DNA of 8,540 nt from Leptolinea sp. (GTDB lineage Bacteria > Chloroflexota > Anaerolineae > Anaerolineales > Anaerolineaceae), in NCBI GenBank assembly GCA_022837205.1, contig JALHEL010000206.1:1-8540 (forward strand). Direction: 5' to 3'. A model generated the notes under the pieces. That model searched no databases. It was not told the DNA's origin and saw nothing but the letters and a program-made list of their open reading frames with translations. Shown here piece by piece: positions 1 through 7,700 of this stretch; positions within the stretch are counted from its first letter, which is position 1, and every line of letters begins with the position of its first letter. Made by a program: the position numbers and the translations under genes.

Positions 1-803
1 GGAGCCAGTGTCTTTTCCAGCGCGGAAGGCTGTTCATGAATTTCCTTCAGCATGAAATGGGGATAACCGCCCTTCTCGGCCGACTCGATGTCCCAATCGG
101 CGGTTAATATCTCTTTTTTTACCCGATTTCCCAGTGAATTGAAAATATCCACACCGTCCTTGGTGATCACGGCGATATCGTCCGTATCCAACAAGCTGTA
201 CCGGCGGGTATATTTCAGAAAAGCGGGAATGTCCGAAGCGACGAAATTCTCCCCGTCTCCGTATCCGATCACCAGCGGGCTTTCCCGCCGAACGGCGTAA
301 ATGCGATCCGGAAAATCCAAGAATAAAATCGCCAGAGCGTAGTAACCGTGCAATTCCTGCGTGGTTCGAAGAATCGTCCGAATCGGGTCGCCGTCGTAAT
401 AATAATCCAGCAGCTTGACCGCAGCTTCCGTATCCGTCTCCGACAAAAATTCATACCCTTTTTCGATCAGAAAATCGCGGATTTCGGCATGATTCTCGAT
501 AATTCCGTTATGGACGATCGAAACCCGGGCGCTGGAATGCGGATGAGAATTAACGTCGCTCGGTTCTCCGTGGGTTGCCCAGCGGGTATGTCCGATCCCG
601 CAGCATCCGGTCAGCGGTTCCATCGAAGCCAGCTTCTCTCGCAGACAAGATAAACGACCCTTGGCTTTTACCGTCCGAATTTGATTCTGTTCGATAACCG
701 CCACCCCCGCGGAATCATACCCGCGATATTCAAGCCTGGTTAGACCGTCCAACAGCACCGGCAAACATTCTTTGGATCCGGCATATCCGACAATTCCACA
801 CAT
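1..803 (-). CDS. glmS: Glutamine--fructose-6-phosphate aminotransferase (isomerizing), N-terminal part, cut by window edge
   Basis: The enzyme makes glucosamine-6-phosphate from fructose-6-phosphate and glutamine, the first step toward UDP-GlcNAc for peptidoglycan, in the cytoplasm. The reverse strand reads without interruption from ATG at 803-801 to the left edge: 267 full codons of a family usually about 600 residues long. The protein begins MCGIVGYAGS, so Cys2 becomes the N-terminal nucleophile of the class II glutaminase domain after Met removal. Other family motifs are LEYRGYDSAG (24-33), HTRWATHGE (72-80), HNGIIEN (98-104), ETDTE (122-126) and the linker block MLKEIHEQP (251-259) that leads into the sugar-isomerase domains, which lie outside the window. 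AAGGA sits 7 nt before the ATG. The gene follows the mmd operon in the same direction but is separated from it by a terminator. No frameshift is seen in this part. Confidence 0.97.
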   Translation of the reverse strand, partial: MCGIVGYAGSKECLPVLLDGLTRLEYRGYDSAGVAVIEQNQIRTVKAKGRLSCLREKLASMEPLTGCCGIGHTRWATHGEPSDVNSHPHSSARVSIVHNGIIENHAEIRDFLIEKGYEFLSETDTEAAVKLLDYYYDGDPIRTILRTTQELHGYYALAILFLDFPDRIYAVRRESPLVIGYGDGENFVASDIPAFLKYTRRYSLLDTDDIAVITKDGVDIFNSLGNRVKKEILTADWDIESAEKGGYPHFMLKEIHEQPSALEKTLA

Positions 804-956
804 TTTTTCATCCTTTCCGACCCGTTGTCAGAAACATCAAAAACAGAAGAATCTTAATCCATTTTCAAGATCCCGAAAGATTTTCCTGACCCCGCTCATC
901 GGCGCCGGAACGGCTTCCCCCGCAACTTTTTCATGTCACGAGCAATAAAGTCCCCC
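804..956 (-). other. glmS 5' leader, about 150 nt, no recognised RNA family
   Basis: This is the non-coding stretch between the operon terminator and glmS. Read on the minus strand it contains a small GCCG-UUC-CGGC hairpin near 906-918. GCUC (about 938-941) can pair with GAGC (about 893-896), enclosing that hairpin, and there is a UUCG-capped mini-stem near 860-871. A glmS leader of this length invites a search for the glmS ribozyme, but its conserved core (an AGCGCC cleavage block followed by a GUUGACGAGG-type segment) is not visible. I see no ORF here. Confidence 0.35.
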
Positions 957-962
957 ATTATA
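957..962 (-). promoter_or_regulatory. Possible -10 box for glmS
   Basis: The minus strand carries a perfect TATAAT preceded by TG (TATGTATAAT), directly after the terminator T-run. No convincing -35 hexamer lies 16-18 bp upstream, because that position falls inside the terminator stem. Transcription from here would give a leader of roughly 150 nt before glmS. The call rests on the hexamer alone. Confidence 0.35.
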
Positions 963-965
963 CAT

Positions 966-1001
966 AAAAAAGACGACCTCCCCCTACGGAGAAGTCGTCT
1001 T
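966..1001 (-). terminator. Rho-independent terminator of the mmd operon
   Basis: On the minus strand, an 8-bp stem AAGACGAC/GTCGTCTT is extended by CTCC/GGAG across a two-base TT bulge, closes on a short G-rich loop, and is followed by a run of T. It lies 24 nt past the mmdB stop codon, the expected place for the end of the operon, and it insulates glmS. Confidence 0.9.
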
Positions 1002-1024
1002 CGTCCTAATCCAAAAGAAAAATT

Positions 1025-2192
1025 TTAGAGAAAACCCTGCACCAGAGCCAGCAGAACACCGCCGGCGATCACCGAACCCAGCTGACCGGCCGTGTTGGCA
1101 CCCATAGCGTGCATCAAAATAAAGTTATCCGGATCTTCTTCCAAAGCTATCTTTGCCGCGATCCGTCCCGCCATCGGGAACGCGCTGATTCCGCAGGCAC
1201 CGATCAACGGGTTGATCTTCCGACCGGTGATCACCTTCATGAACTGGCCGAAGAGCATACCAAAGACCGTATCGAGCACGAAAGCCAGCAGCCCCAGTAC
1301 CAGGATGAACAGAACACCGACCGTCAGGAACTGGCTGCCGATCATGGTTCCGCCGACCGCCAGGCCGAGGAACAGCGTGGAAACGTTGATAATTTCATTT
1401 TGAGCGGCTTTATCCAAACGATCCACAACACCGCTTTCCTTCAGCAGGTTGCCCAGCATCAGAGCGGCGATCAACGGCGCAGCCGCCGGAGAAATAATGC
1501 TGATAATGATCGTAACCAGCATCGGGAAAACCACGATCGAACGATCGGAAACTTCGCGCGGTGCATATTCCATGCGGATCTTCCGGTCTTCTTTGCTGGA
1601 TAACGCCTTCATGATGGGAGGCTGGATAATCGGAATCAAGCTCATATAGGAATAAGCCGCCACGGCAATCGGTCCCAGCAAATTGGGAGCGATCTTCGAT
1701 GTGACATAGATAGCCGTCGGCCCGTCAATGGCGCCGATCGTCCCGATGGATGCAATGGAGACCCGGGAAAGATTTAGCAAGGAAGGAAGCCAGTAAAAGC
1801 GTCCCGTAAATTCCGAACTGGCCGGCAGCGCCCAGAATAACCATCTTCGGCATTGCCAGCAGCGGGCGAAAATCGATCATCGCACCCACGCCGACAAAAA
1901 TCAGCAGCGGGAACAATTCCGTCGTAATCCCGGCGTCATACAACACCTTCAGGAAACCCGAGCGAACCACTTCCGTCGCCTGGCCGTTTACCACTTCCGT
2001 CACCGTAAATGTCTGATAAGCCGACATACCGAGGTTCGCCAAAACGCAGCCGAAACCGATCGGCAGCAGCAACGTCGGTTCATATTCCTTGAAGATTGCC
2101 AGACCGATCAAAACCAATCCGACAATAATCATCACAATCTCTCTCCACGAGAGAAGATAAAAAGTATCTACGATACTACCGAGGTTCCCCAT
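1025..2192 (-). pseudogene. mmdB: Methylmalonyl-CoA decarboxylase beta subunit (Na+-pumping carboxybiotin decarboxylase, OadB/MmdB family), frameshifted
   Basis: This integral membrane subunit decarboxylates carboxybiotin and couples it to Na+ export. The reading starts at ATG 2192 (MGNLGSIVDTF, GAGG 7 nt upstream) and runs to about 1782. It then continues one base out of phase from 1780 to the stop at 1025-1027. Removing one base near 1781 gives 388 residues, normal for the family. The residues shown to matter in Klebsiella OadB are all present with correct spacing: the Asp of GAIDGPTAIY, the Tyr 26 residues later in AAYSYM, and Asn, Gly, Ser and Arg in NPLIGACGISAFPMAGR. The sequence is rich in hydrophobic membrane segments. 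It follows mmdC by 12 nt. As written the product would stop after 155 residues, within the membrane domain. The sequence alone does not tell a true mutation from a sequencing indel. Confidence 0.88.
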
Positions 2193-2204
2193 ATCGATAC
2201 CTCG

Positions 2205-2612
2205 TTAATCTGCGAATGACAGTAAAACCTGCCCGTGCGTCACAGAATCGCCTTTATGGACGTTGATCGTCGCAACGGTTCCGTCGCGATTGGCAAGGAT
2301 GTTATTCTTCATTTTCATCGCTTCCAAAACGAACAGGACATCCCCTTTCTTCACAGTTTGACCCTCTTTGACCAAAACCTCCTGGATCACACCCGGAATC
2401 GGGGCTTTGACAGTATCGGAGCCGGCAGCCGCAGGCTTCGGAGCGGGGGCAGCGGCGGGTTTTGTTGCGTGAGCGACGGGAGCGGGTTTGGCAGCGGAAT
2501 CCCCGTAAACCTTGAATTCGGTCCCGTCGACTTTCACAGTCATCGGGTTGGCATTTGGATCGGCAATTTCGACATCGAATGTTTTATCTTCGACCTTAAC
2601 AGTAAGTTTCAT
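2205..2612 (-). CDS. mmdC: Methylmalonyl-CoA decarboxylase gamma subunit (biotin carrier protein)
   Basis: This 135-residue protein carries biotin between the carboxyltransferase (MmdA) and the membrane decarboxylase (MmdB). Its layout is typical: a short N-terminal beta segment (about 1-38), a flexible Ala/Pro/Lys-rich linker (about 40-66) and a biotinyl-lipoyl domain (67-135). The biotinylation motif is EAMKM, with the acceptor Lys100. The domain opens with the characteristic APIPGVI. The start at ATG 2612 is supported by AAAGGAG 8 nt upstream. It lies 12 nt before mmdB. Similar carriers occur in oxaloacetate and glutaconyl-CoA decarboxylases, so the substrate is assigned from the operon, mainly from MmdA. 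The frame is intact. Confidence 0.93.
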   Translation of the reverse strand: MKLTVKVEDKTFDVEIADPNANPMTVKVDGTEFKVYGDSAAKPAPVAHATKPAAAPAPKPAAAGSDTVKAPIPGVIQEVLVKEGQTVKKGDVLFVLEAMKMKNNILANRDGTVATINVHKGDSVTHGQVLLSFAD

Positions 2613-2670
2613 TGGTAAGACTCCTTTAAAAATTTTTTATCGTTCAGTCTTTTAATTCTTCGAAAAACAA

Positions 2671-3018
2671 TTATGATTCCTTCTTGGCGGCAACATAACC
2701 GGCAGCGGCGGCGGCAACCTGCATCTTCAGATCGTAATTCTGAATGGAAGCCACAGCGGCGGCGGCAGCCTGCATCTTCAACACATTCTCATCCACCATT
2801 TCAACGACGGGGGTGATGATTTCCGCTTCGACTTCTTCGATCACTTCCGCTTTTTCGGGATCTTTGATCACCCTGACAATGATTTCCATTACGCCCCAAA
2901 GGATCAATAATGAAATAAACAGGATCAGAATCCCGATCAGCGTAATCTGACCCGCCTGACCCATCACATGGGAATTGTCGATCAACTTTTCAGTGGTTTC
3001 AACTATTTCAACTTCCAT
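2671..3018 (-). CDS. mmdD: Methylmalonyl-CoA decarboxylase delta subunit (OadG/MmdD-like membrane anchor) with duplicated Ala-rich C-terminus
   Basis: This small membrane protein (115 residues) is thought to hold the decarboxylase complex together at the membrane. It has one strong transmembrane segment (about 25-47, after MGQAGQ), an acidic linker (about 53-78) and an Ala-rich tail. The tail consists of two adjacent 17-residue units, starting LKMQAAAAAVASI (80) and LKMQVAAAAAGYV (97). This type of tail resembles the Ala-rich end of MmdD and the separate small MmdE subunit of Veillonella. No separate mmdE is present here. The start at ATG 3018 has AAGGA 8 nt upstream. It lies 27 nt after mmdA and 58 nt before mmdC. 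The low-complexity tail makes family assignment lean on the membrane part and on operon position. Confidence 0.85.
   Translation of the reverse strand: MEVEIVETTEKLIDNSHVMGQAGQITLIGILILFISLLILWGVMEIIVRVIKDPEKAEVIEEVEAEIITPVVEMVDENVLKMQAAAAAVASIQNYDLKMQVAAAAAGYVAAKKES
2703..2780 (-). repeat. Two near-identical 27-nt direct repeats in the 3' part of mmdD
   Basis: The segments 2703-2729 and 2754-2780 are both 27 nt and differ at a single position (A2717 versus G2768). Their period is 51 nt, exactly 17 codons. They encode LKMQVAAAA and LKMQAAAAA stretches of the MmdD tail. The match at nucleotide level suggests a fairly recent in-frame duplication, or gene conversion, of part of the tail. Confidence 0.85.
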
Positions 3019-3045
3019 CTGTTTTTTCCTTTCCTGCCGGCTTTT

Positions 3046-4564
3046 CTATACCGGCATATTTCCGTGCTTTCGTTCTTCCGGCACGATTTTTTTCCTTTTT
3101 ATTCCGGACAAAGCTTTTATAATCTTTTTGCGTGTTTCCTGCGGTTCGATCACATCATCGATAAAGCCGGTTTCCGCCGGCACAAAGGGATTCAAATATT
3201 TCTTTCGGTATTCTTCGACCAAGCGGCGATATTCCGCGTCCGGATCCTGTGCCGCTTCGATCTGTTTTCGATACAATATCTTGGCTGCCCCTTCCGGACC
3301 CATCACCGCGATTTCAGCCTGCGGCCAGGCGAAAGACACGTCCGAGCCCATCATTTTGCTGCCCAGCACGATATAGGCGCCGCCGTACGCCTTGCGGGTC
3401 ACGACCGTCACCTTGGGCACGGTGGATTCGGCGTAAGCATACAGCACCTTCGCCCCGTGACGGATCACCCCGTGATGCTCCTGATAGACACCGGGCAAAA
3501 ATCCCGGACAATCCACCAGCGTCACGATCGGGATATCATAACAATCGCAGGTTCGGACAAAGCGGGAGATTTTATCCGATGAATTGATATCCATCACCCC
3601 GGCCATTATCGAAGGTTCCTGGGCCACAATTCCCACCGCTGTCCCGTTGAAACGGGCAAATCCGATAATGCAGTTCGGTGCAAATTCCGCCTGCAATTCG
3701 AAGAAACTGTCCCGATCTGTGATCGTTTCGACGATTTGATGCATCGAATACGGTTCGGCGGGATCAGCCGGGACAATTGAATTCAAAAAGGGATCCATGC
3801 GGTCGATCGGGTCATCCGCCGGAAGATCGGCGCTGATACCGTGCCAACGATCCGGAAGATAGGCCAGCAAGCGCCGGCAATATTCCAACGCCTCTCGATC
3901 CGAATCGGCTGCCAGATGCGCCAGACCGCTTTCCGCGAGATGAACCTCGCTTCCGCCCAACGTCTCGGAGTCGATCTGCTCGCCGGTCACCGATTCGACC
4001 ACATCCGGCCCGGTGAGAAACATAAACGATTTTTTCCGGGTCATAATGATAAAATCAGTCGTCGCGGGTGAATAAGCCGCGCCGCCGGCGCAGGGTCCGA
4101 GAATCAAACTGATTTGGGGAACCACGCCGGATAGACCCGTGGTGCGCATGAAGATGCCGGCATATCCGGCAAGGCTGACGATGCCTTCCTGAATGCGCGC
4201 GCCGCCGGAATCGATCAGATGAATCACCGGCGCTTTGTTTTCCTTTGCCTTGAATCTCGCTCATCGTCCCGCCGTTCACGGTGAAATCCTGAGCATATAA
4301 ATAGACCGTGCGGTTATCGATCGTGCCGAAGCCGGTGATCACGCCGTCTCCGTAATATTTGTTTTTGGTATCAAAACGGGAAAGAGTATAAGGTTCCAAT
4401 TCCAGAAAAGAATCCGGATCCAACAGGGTTTCAATGCGCTCACGGGCGGTCATTTTTCCCTGAGCATGGTGTTTTGCGACCCTTTCCTTTCCGCCGCCGT
4501 CCAGAATCTGTTGTCTGCGCCGGCGAAGTTCTTCATATTCAGAATCAGACATCAAATTTTCCAT
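3046..4564 (-). pseudogene. mmdA: Methylmalonyl-CoA decarboxylase alpha subunit (carboxyltransferase), frameshifted by an apparent internal deletion
   Basis: The subunit transfers the carboxyl group of (S)-methylmalonyl-CoA to biotin on MmdC, leaving propionyl-CoA. It belongs to the acyl-CoA carboxyltransferase family. The start is ATG 4564 (MENLMSDSEYEEL). A GGAGGAAG lies upstream but about 18 nt away, so the second Met at 4552 is an alternative. The first frame holds the N-terminal family block (MTARERIETLLDPDSFLEL; QDFTVNGGTMSE, 92-103). The reading then moves to another frame between 4256 and 4236 and continues APVIHLIDSGGARIQEG, GPCAGGAAYSPA (oxyanion-hole Gly pair) and KAYGGAYIVLGSK to TAG 3046-3048. 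About 10 residues usually found between GG(S/T)(L/M)SE and GAPVI are missing. One 29-nt deletion would explain both the missing residues and the phase. PCC beta is the closest alternative identity. The mmdDCB context favours the decarboxylase. Confidence 0.88.
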
Positions 4565-4622
4565 TCTACCAATTTTACCTTACTTCCTCCGTTTTGCCGT
4601 TCCCGATCGGAAGAAGTGTTAT

Positions 4623-4646
4623 CCTCGCGGGCGTTCCGCCCCGAGG
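4623..4646. other. Strong GC-rich hairpin in the divergent intergenic region
   Basis: CCTCG-C-GGGCG-TTC-CGCCC-CGAGG forms a 10-bp stem with one bulged C and a 3-nt loop. There is no T-run on either side, so it is unlikely to be a standard terminator. It would lie in the mmdA leader if mmd transcription starts near 4680. On the other strand it lies just upstream of the helicase promoter. Confidence 0.5.
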
Positions 4647-4652
4647 CCGGCA

Positions 4653-4681
4653 TCGAAAGGATGTCCGATTGAGTATATAAT
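4653..4681 (+). promoter_or_regulatory. Likely sigma-70 promoter of the helicase gene
   Basis: A perfect TATAAT at 4676-4681 lies 17 bp after TCGAAA (4653-4658, 4 of 6 matches to TTGACA). Transcription would start near 4688, leaving a leader of about 45 nt before the ATG at 4732. Confidence 0.6.
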
Positions 4682-4692
4682 TACTCATAATC
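4667..4692. promoter_or_regulatory. Inverted repeat centred on the -10 box, operator-like
   Basis: GAGTA-TATAAT-TACTC (4671-4686) is a perfect 5-bp inverted repeat around the -10 hexamer. GATT on the left and AATC on the right extend it, with a two-base offset. A dimeric repressor bound here would cover the helicase promoter, and would also sit next to a possible leftward mmd promoter. No regulator gene is in the window. The function is inferred from position only. Confidence 0.4.
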
Positions 4693-4717
4693 TATCGTAC
4701 CGGATTCTTGCCGTCAC
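4689..4717 (-). promoter_or_regulatory. Weak candidate promoter for the mmd operon
   Basis: On the minus strand GTGACG (4717-4712) and TAGATT (4694-4689) are separated by 17 bp, each matching 4 of 6 consensus bases. It points leftward to mmdA with a leader of roughly 115 nt that would contain the hairpin at 4623-4646. This is a weak match, chosen because a promoter must lie in this short region. Confidence 0.25.
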
Positions 4718-4720
4718 AGC

Positions 4721-4724
4721 AGGG
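4721..4724 (+). promoter_or_regulatory. Ribosome binding site supporting helicase start at 4732
   Basis: AGGG ends 7 nt before the ATG at 4732. This ATG opens a frame that stops after five codons unless one T of the following T7 run is skipped. The presence of a ribosome site here supports 4732, rather than the TTG at 4910, as the ancestral start. Confidence 0.5.
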
Positions 4725-4731
4725 TGCGGGA

Positions 4732-7700
4732 ATGATTAAGTTTTTTTGAAAATCTAAAACCGAATTGCCAAGTAAAAGGCATTCTGCCGAATGATACCGT
4801 CACTATTCTCAGTACTCAATGGTACGGATCGAATATCGTTAATGTTACGTTTCGGGGAACAAACGGAATTTTAGGGAGTGAGCTGGTTTTCCGTGATCGG
4901 GAAAACGATTTGGAAATAATCGCTCCGGGAACGGTTCGGTCCTTTGATGCCGATCCGGAATTATTTCGTTTAGTATCGGAAGCATATCGCATCCGCATGG
5001 CTTATTTATTCGACCCCTGGCTGGCCGTTCATCTTTCTCGGGTTGAACCGCTTCCGCATCAAATCACAGCGGTTTATGGAGAAATGTTGCCCCGGCAACC
5101 CCTTCGTTTTTTGTTGGCGGATGATCCCGGGTCCGGGAAGACGATTATGACAGGTCTTTTCATCAAGGAATTATTTTTAAGAGGTGATTTACAAAGATGC
5201 TTAATTGTCACGCCAGGCAATCTGACCGAACAATGGCAGGATGAATTATGGCAAAAATTTCAGTTGCCTTTTGAGATAATGACTAACGATAAGTTGGAAG
5301 CCGCCAGAACCGGCAATGCTTTTTTAGAAACGCCTTTGGTAATCGCCCGTTTAGATAAACTCAGCCGGGACGAGACGATTCAAACCAAGCTCTCTCAAAC
5401 GGATTGGGATTTGGTCGTAGTGGATGAAGCCCATAAAATGTCAGCTTCCGTTTTCGGGGGAGAAATCAAATACACTAAGCGTTATAAGTTAGGACAGCTC
5501 CTCTCAGCCAGGACCCGTCATTTACTTTTGTTAACCGCTACGCCTCATAACGGAAAAGAAGAGGATTTTCAACTTTTTATGGGACTTTTGGATCCCGATC
5601 GATTCGAAGGAAGATATCGGGAAGGTGTCCATAATATTGACGTTTCCGATATGATGCGCAGGCTTGTAAAGGAGCAACTCCTTAAATTTGACGGTACACC
5701 GCTTTTCCCGGAACGGCGAGCTTACACCGTTAATTACAATCTATCCGATCAAGAAGCTGCCCTTTATGAAGCTGTGACGAAATATGTTTCCGAAGAATTT
5801 AATCGTGCGGATACGCTTGAAACGAATCGGAAAGGGACGGTCGGATTTGCATTAACCATGTTACAGCGGCGATTGGCTTCCAGCCCGGAAGCAATCTATC
5901 AATCTTTAAAGCGTCGCCGCGAACGCCTTGAAAGCCGGTTAAGAGAAGAGCGACTTTTGAAAAGGGGGAAGGAAGCCCAGTTTGACTTTGCAGAAAATAT
6001 TCCTGTGTTAGATTCCGAATCGATCGAAGATTTGGAAGACGCACCCGACGATGAGCAGGAACAAGATACAGAACAACTGATTGATCTGGCAACGGCTTCC
6101 AGGACAATTCAGGAACTTGAGCTCGAAATCGATGAATTAAAAAGGTTGGAGAAAATGGCGGATCAGGTCCGGCGATCCGGAAATGATCGAAAATGGCATG
6201 AACTCTCTCTTATTCTTCAAGAAAACGACAAGATGTTCGATTCGGATAAACATCGTCGAAAAATCGTCATCTTCACCGAACATCGAGACACACTCAACTA
6301 TCTTGCCGACAAAATTCGCAATTTATTGGGTCGGTCTGAAGCTGTCGTAACCATTCATGGCGGAATGTTGCGGGAAGAACGACGAAAAGTTCAAAATGCT
6401 TTCATTCAAGATAAAGACGTATTGATTTTGGTGGCAACAGATGCTGCGGGTGAAGGAATTAATTTGCAGCGAGCTCATTTAATGGTTAATTATGATTTGC
6501 CATGGAATCCGGCTCGTATCGAGCAACGTTTCGGCCGTATCCACAGAATCGGCCAAACGGAAGTATGCCATTTATGGAATTTGGTGGCGGCTGAAACACG
6601 CGAAGGAGATGTCTACGCCCGTTTGCTTGAAAAAATCGAAGAACAACGCCGGGTACTCGGAGATGGCATTTTTGATATTTTAGGTAAATTATTCCGCGAA
6701 ACCAGCCTGCGTGATTTATTACTGGAAGCGATTCGTTACGGGGATCGTCCGGATGTCCGTGATCAATTAAACCATGCGGTGGACAACCTGGTCGATCGTA
6801 AGCATTGTCAAGAATTGCTGGAAGATCGTGCGCTCGCGCGTGATTCCATGGATATCACTCAAGTTCAGCAAATCCGTCAAGATTTTGAGCGTGCAGAAGC
6901 CCGTCGCTTACAACCTTACTTCATTGAAACTTTCTTTATTGCCGCATTTAAACATTTAGGCGGCAACATCTATCCGCGGAAAGACAGGCAATATGAAATC
7001 TCTTATGTTCCCTCCATTATTCGCAATCGCAGTTTCGAAACGGGGCGCGGAACCTTATTGAACCGCTACGAACGGATAACTTTTTATAAAGAGGAATCCA
7101 ACCAACCGGGGAAACCGCTTGCTGAATTTCTCTGCCCGGGGCATCCATTAATGGATACCGTAATCGACCTTATCCTGGAGCGTTATCGTTCCTTATTAAA
7201 GCAGGGCGCTATTCTAATCGATCAAGCCGACTCGAGCGAACTCCCGAGACTCCTTTTCTACCTTGAAGAATCAATCTGCGACGGAAGCGAAGAAGCCGGT
7301 GGAAAGCGGCATGTGGTCGCTCGTCAAATGCAGTTTATCGAAATATCAAAAGACGGGGAAAAAACTTTTGCGGGTCCGGCTCCTTTTTTGAATTACGCTC
7401 CTTTTCCGCAAGAGATGAGATCACTGATCGAGCCGATCCTCAATGAAGACTGGTTGAAATATAACTGGGAAGAAATCGCTGTATCCTATGCTATCCAGAA
7501 CATTATTCCGCAAATGGTTCGCGAGACCAAAGAACAACGGGATGAACTGTTGACAAAAACACTGGCAGCCGTTCACGATCGTTTGATCAAGGAGATCAGT
7601 TATTGGGATCATCGCGCCCAGGAACTGAAAGCTCAAGAGCAATCCGGTAAACCGAACGCCCGTTTGAACTCGGAATTGGCAAAACGACGTGCGGATGAAC

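Noticed and set aside
804..960. glmS ribozyme upstream of glmS
   Set aside because: The GGCGCC near 901-906 recalls the cleavage-site block, but the remaining core motifs are absent and too little sequence lies between it and the start codon for the usual fold.
1109..1603. 164-codon plus-strand open frame opposite mmdB
   Set aside because: It lies wholly antisense to a conserved gene, its residue composition is unlike a folded protein (His/Gln/Arg rich), and no family is recognised. It is a shadow of mmdB.
2968..3587. Overlapping plus-strand open frames opposite mmdA
   Set aside because: They are antisense to the conserved carboxyltransferase, with no ribosome site or family motif. They are shadows.
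3046..4564. Propionyl-CoA carboxylase beta subunit (pccB) or glutaconyl-CoA decarboxylase alpha (gcdA)
   Set aside because: PccB would not normally share an operon with OadB-, OadG- and biotin-carrier-type genes. GcdA is clearly longer. The order A-D-C-B fits methylmalonyl-CoA decarboxylase.
4910..4912. TTG at 4910 as the true start of the helicase
   Set aside because: No ribosome site precedes it, and the upstream in-frame sequence encodes residues that look like the family N-terminus.
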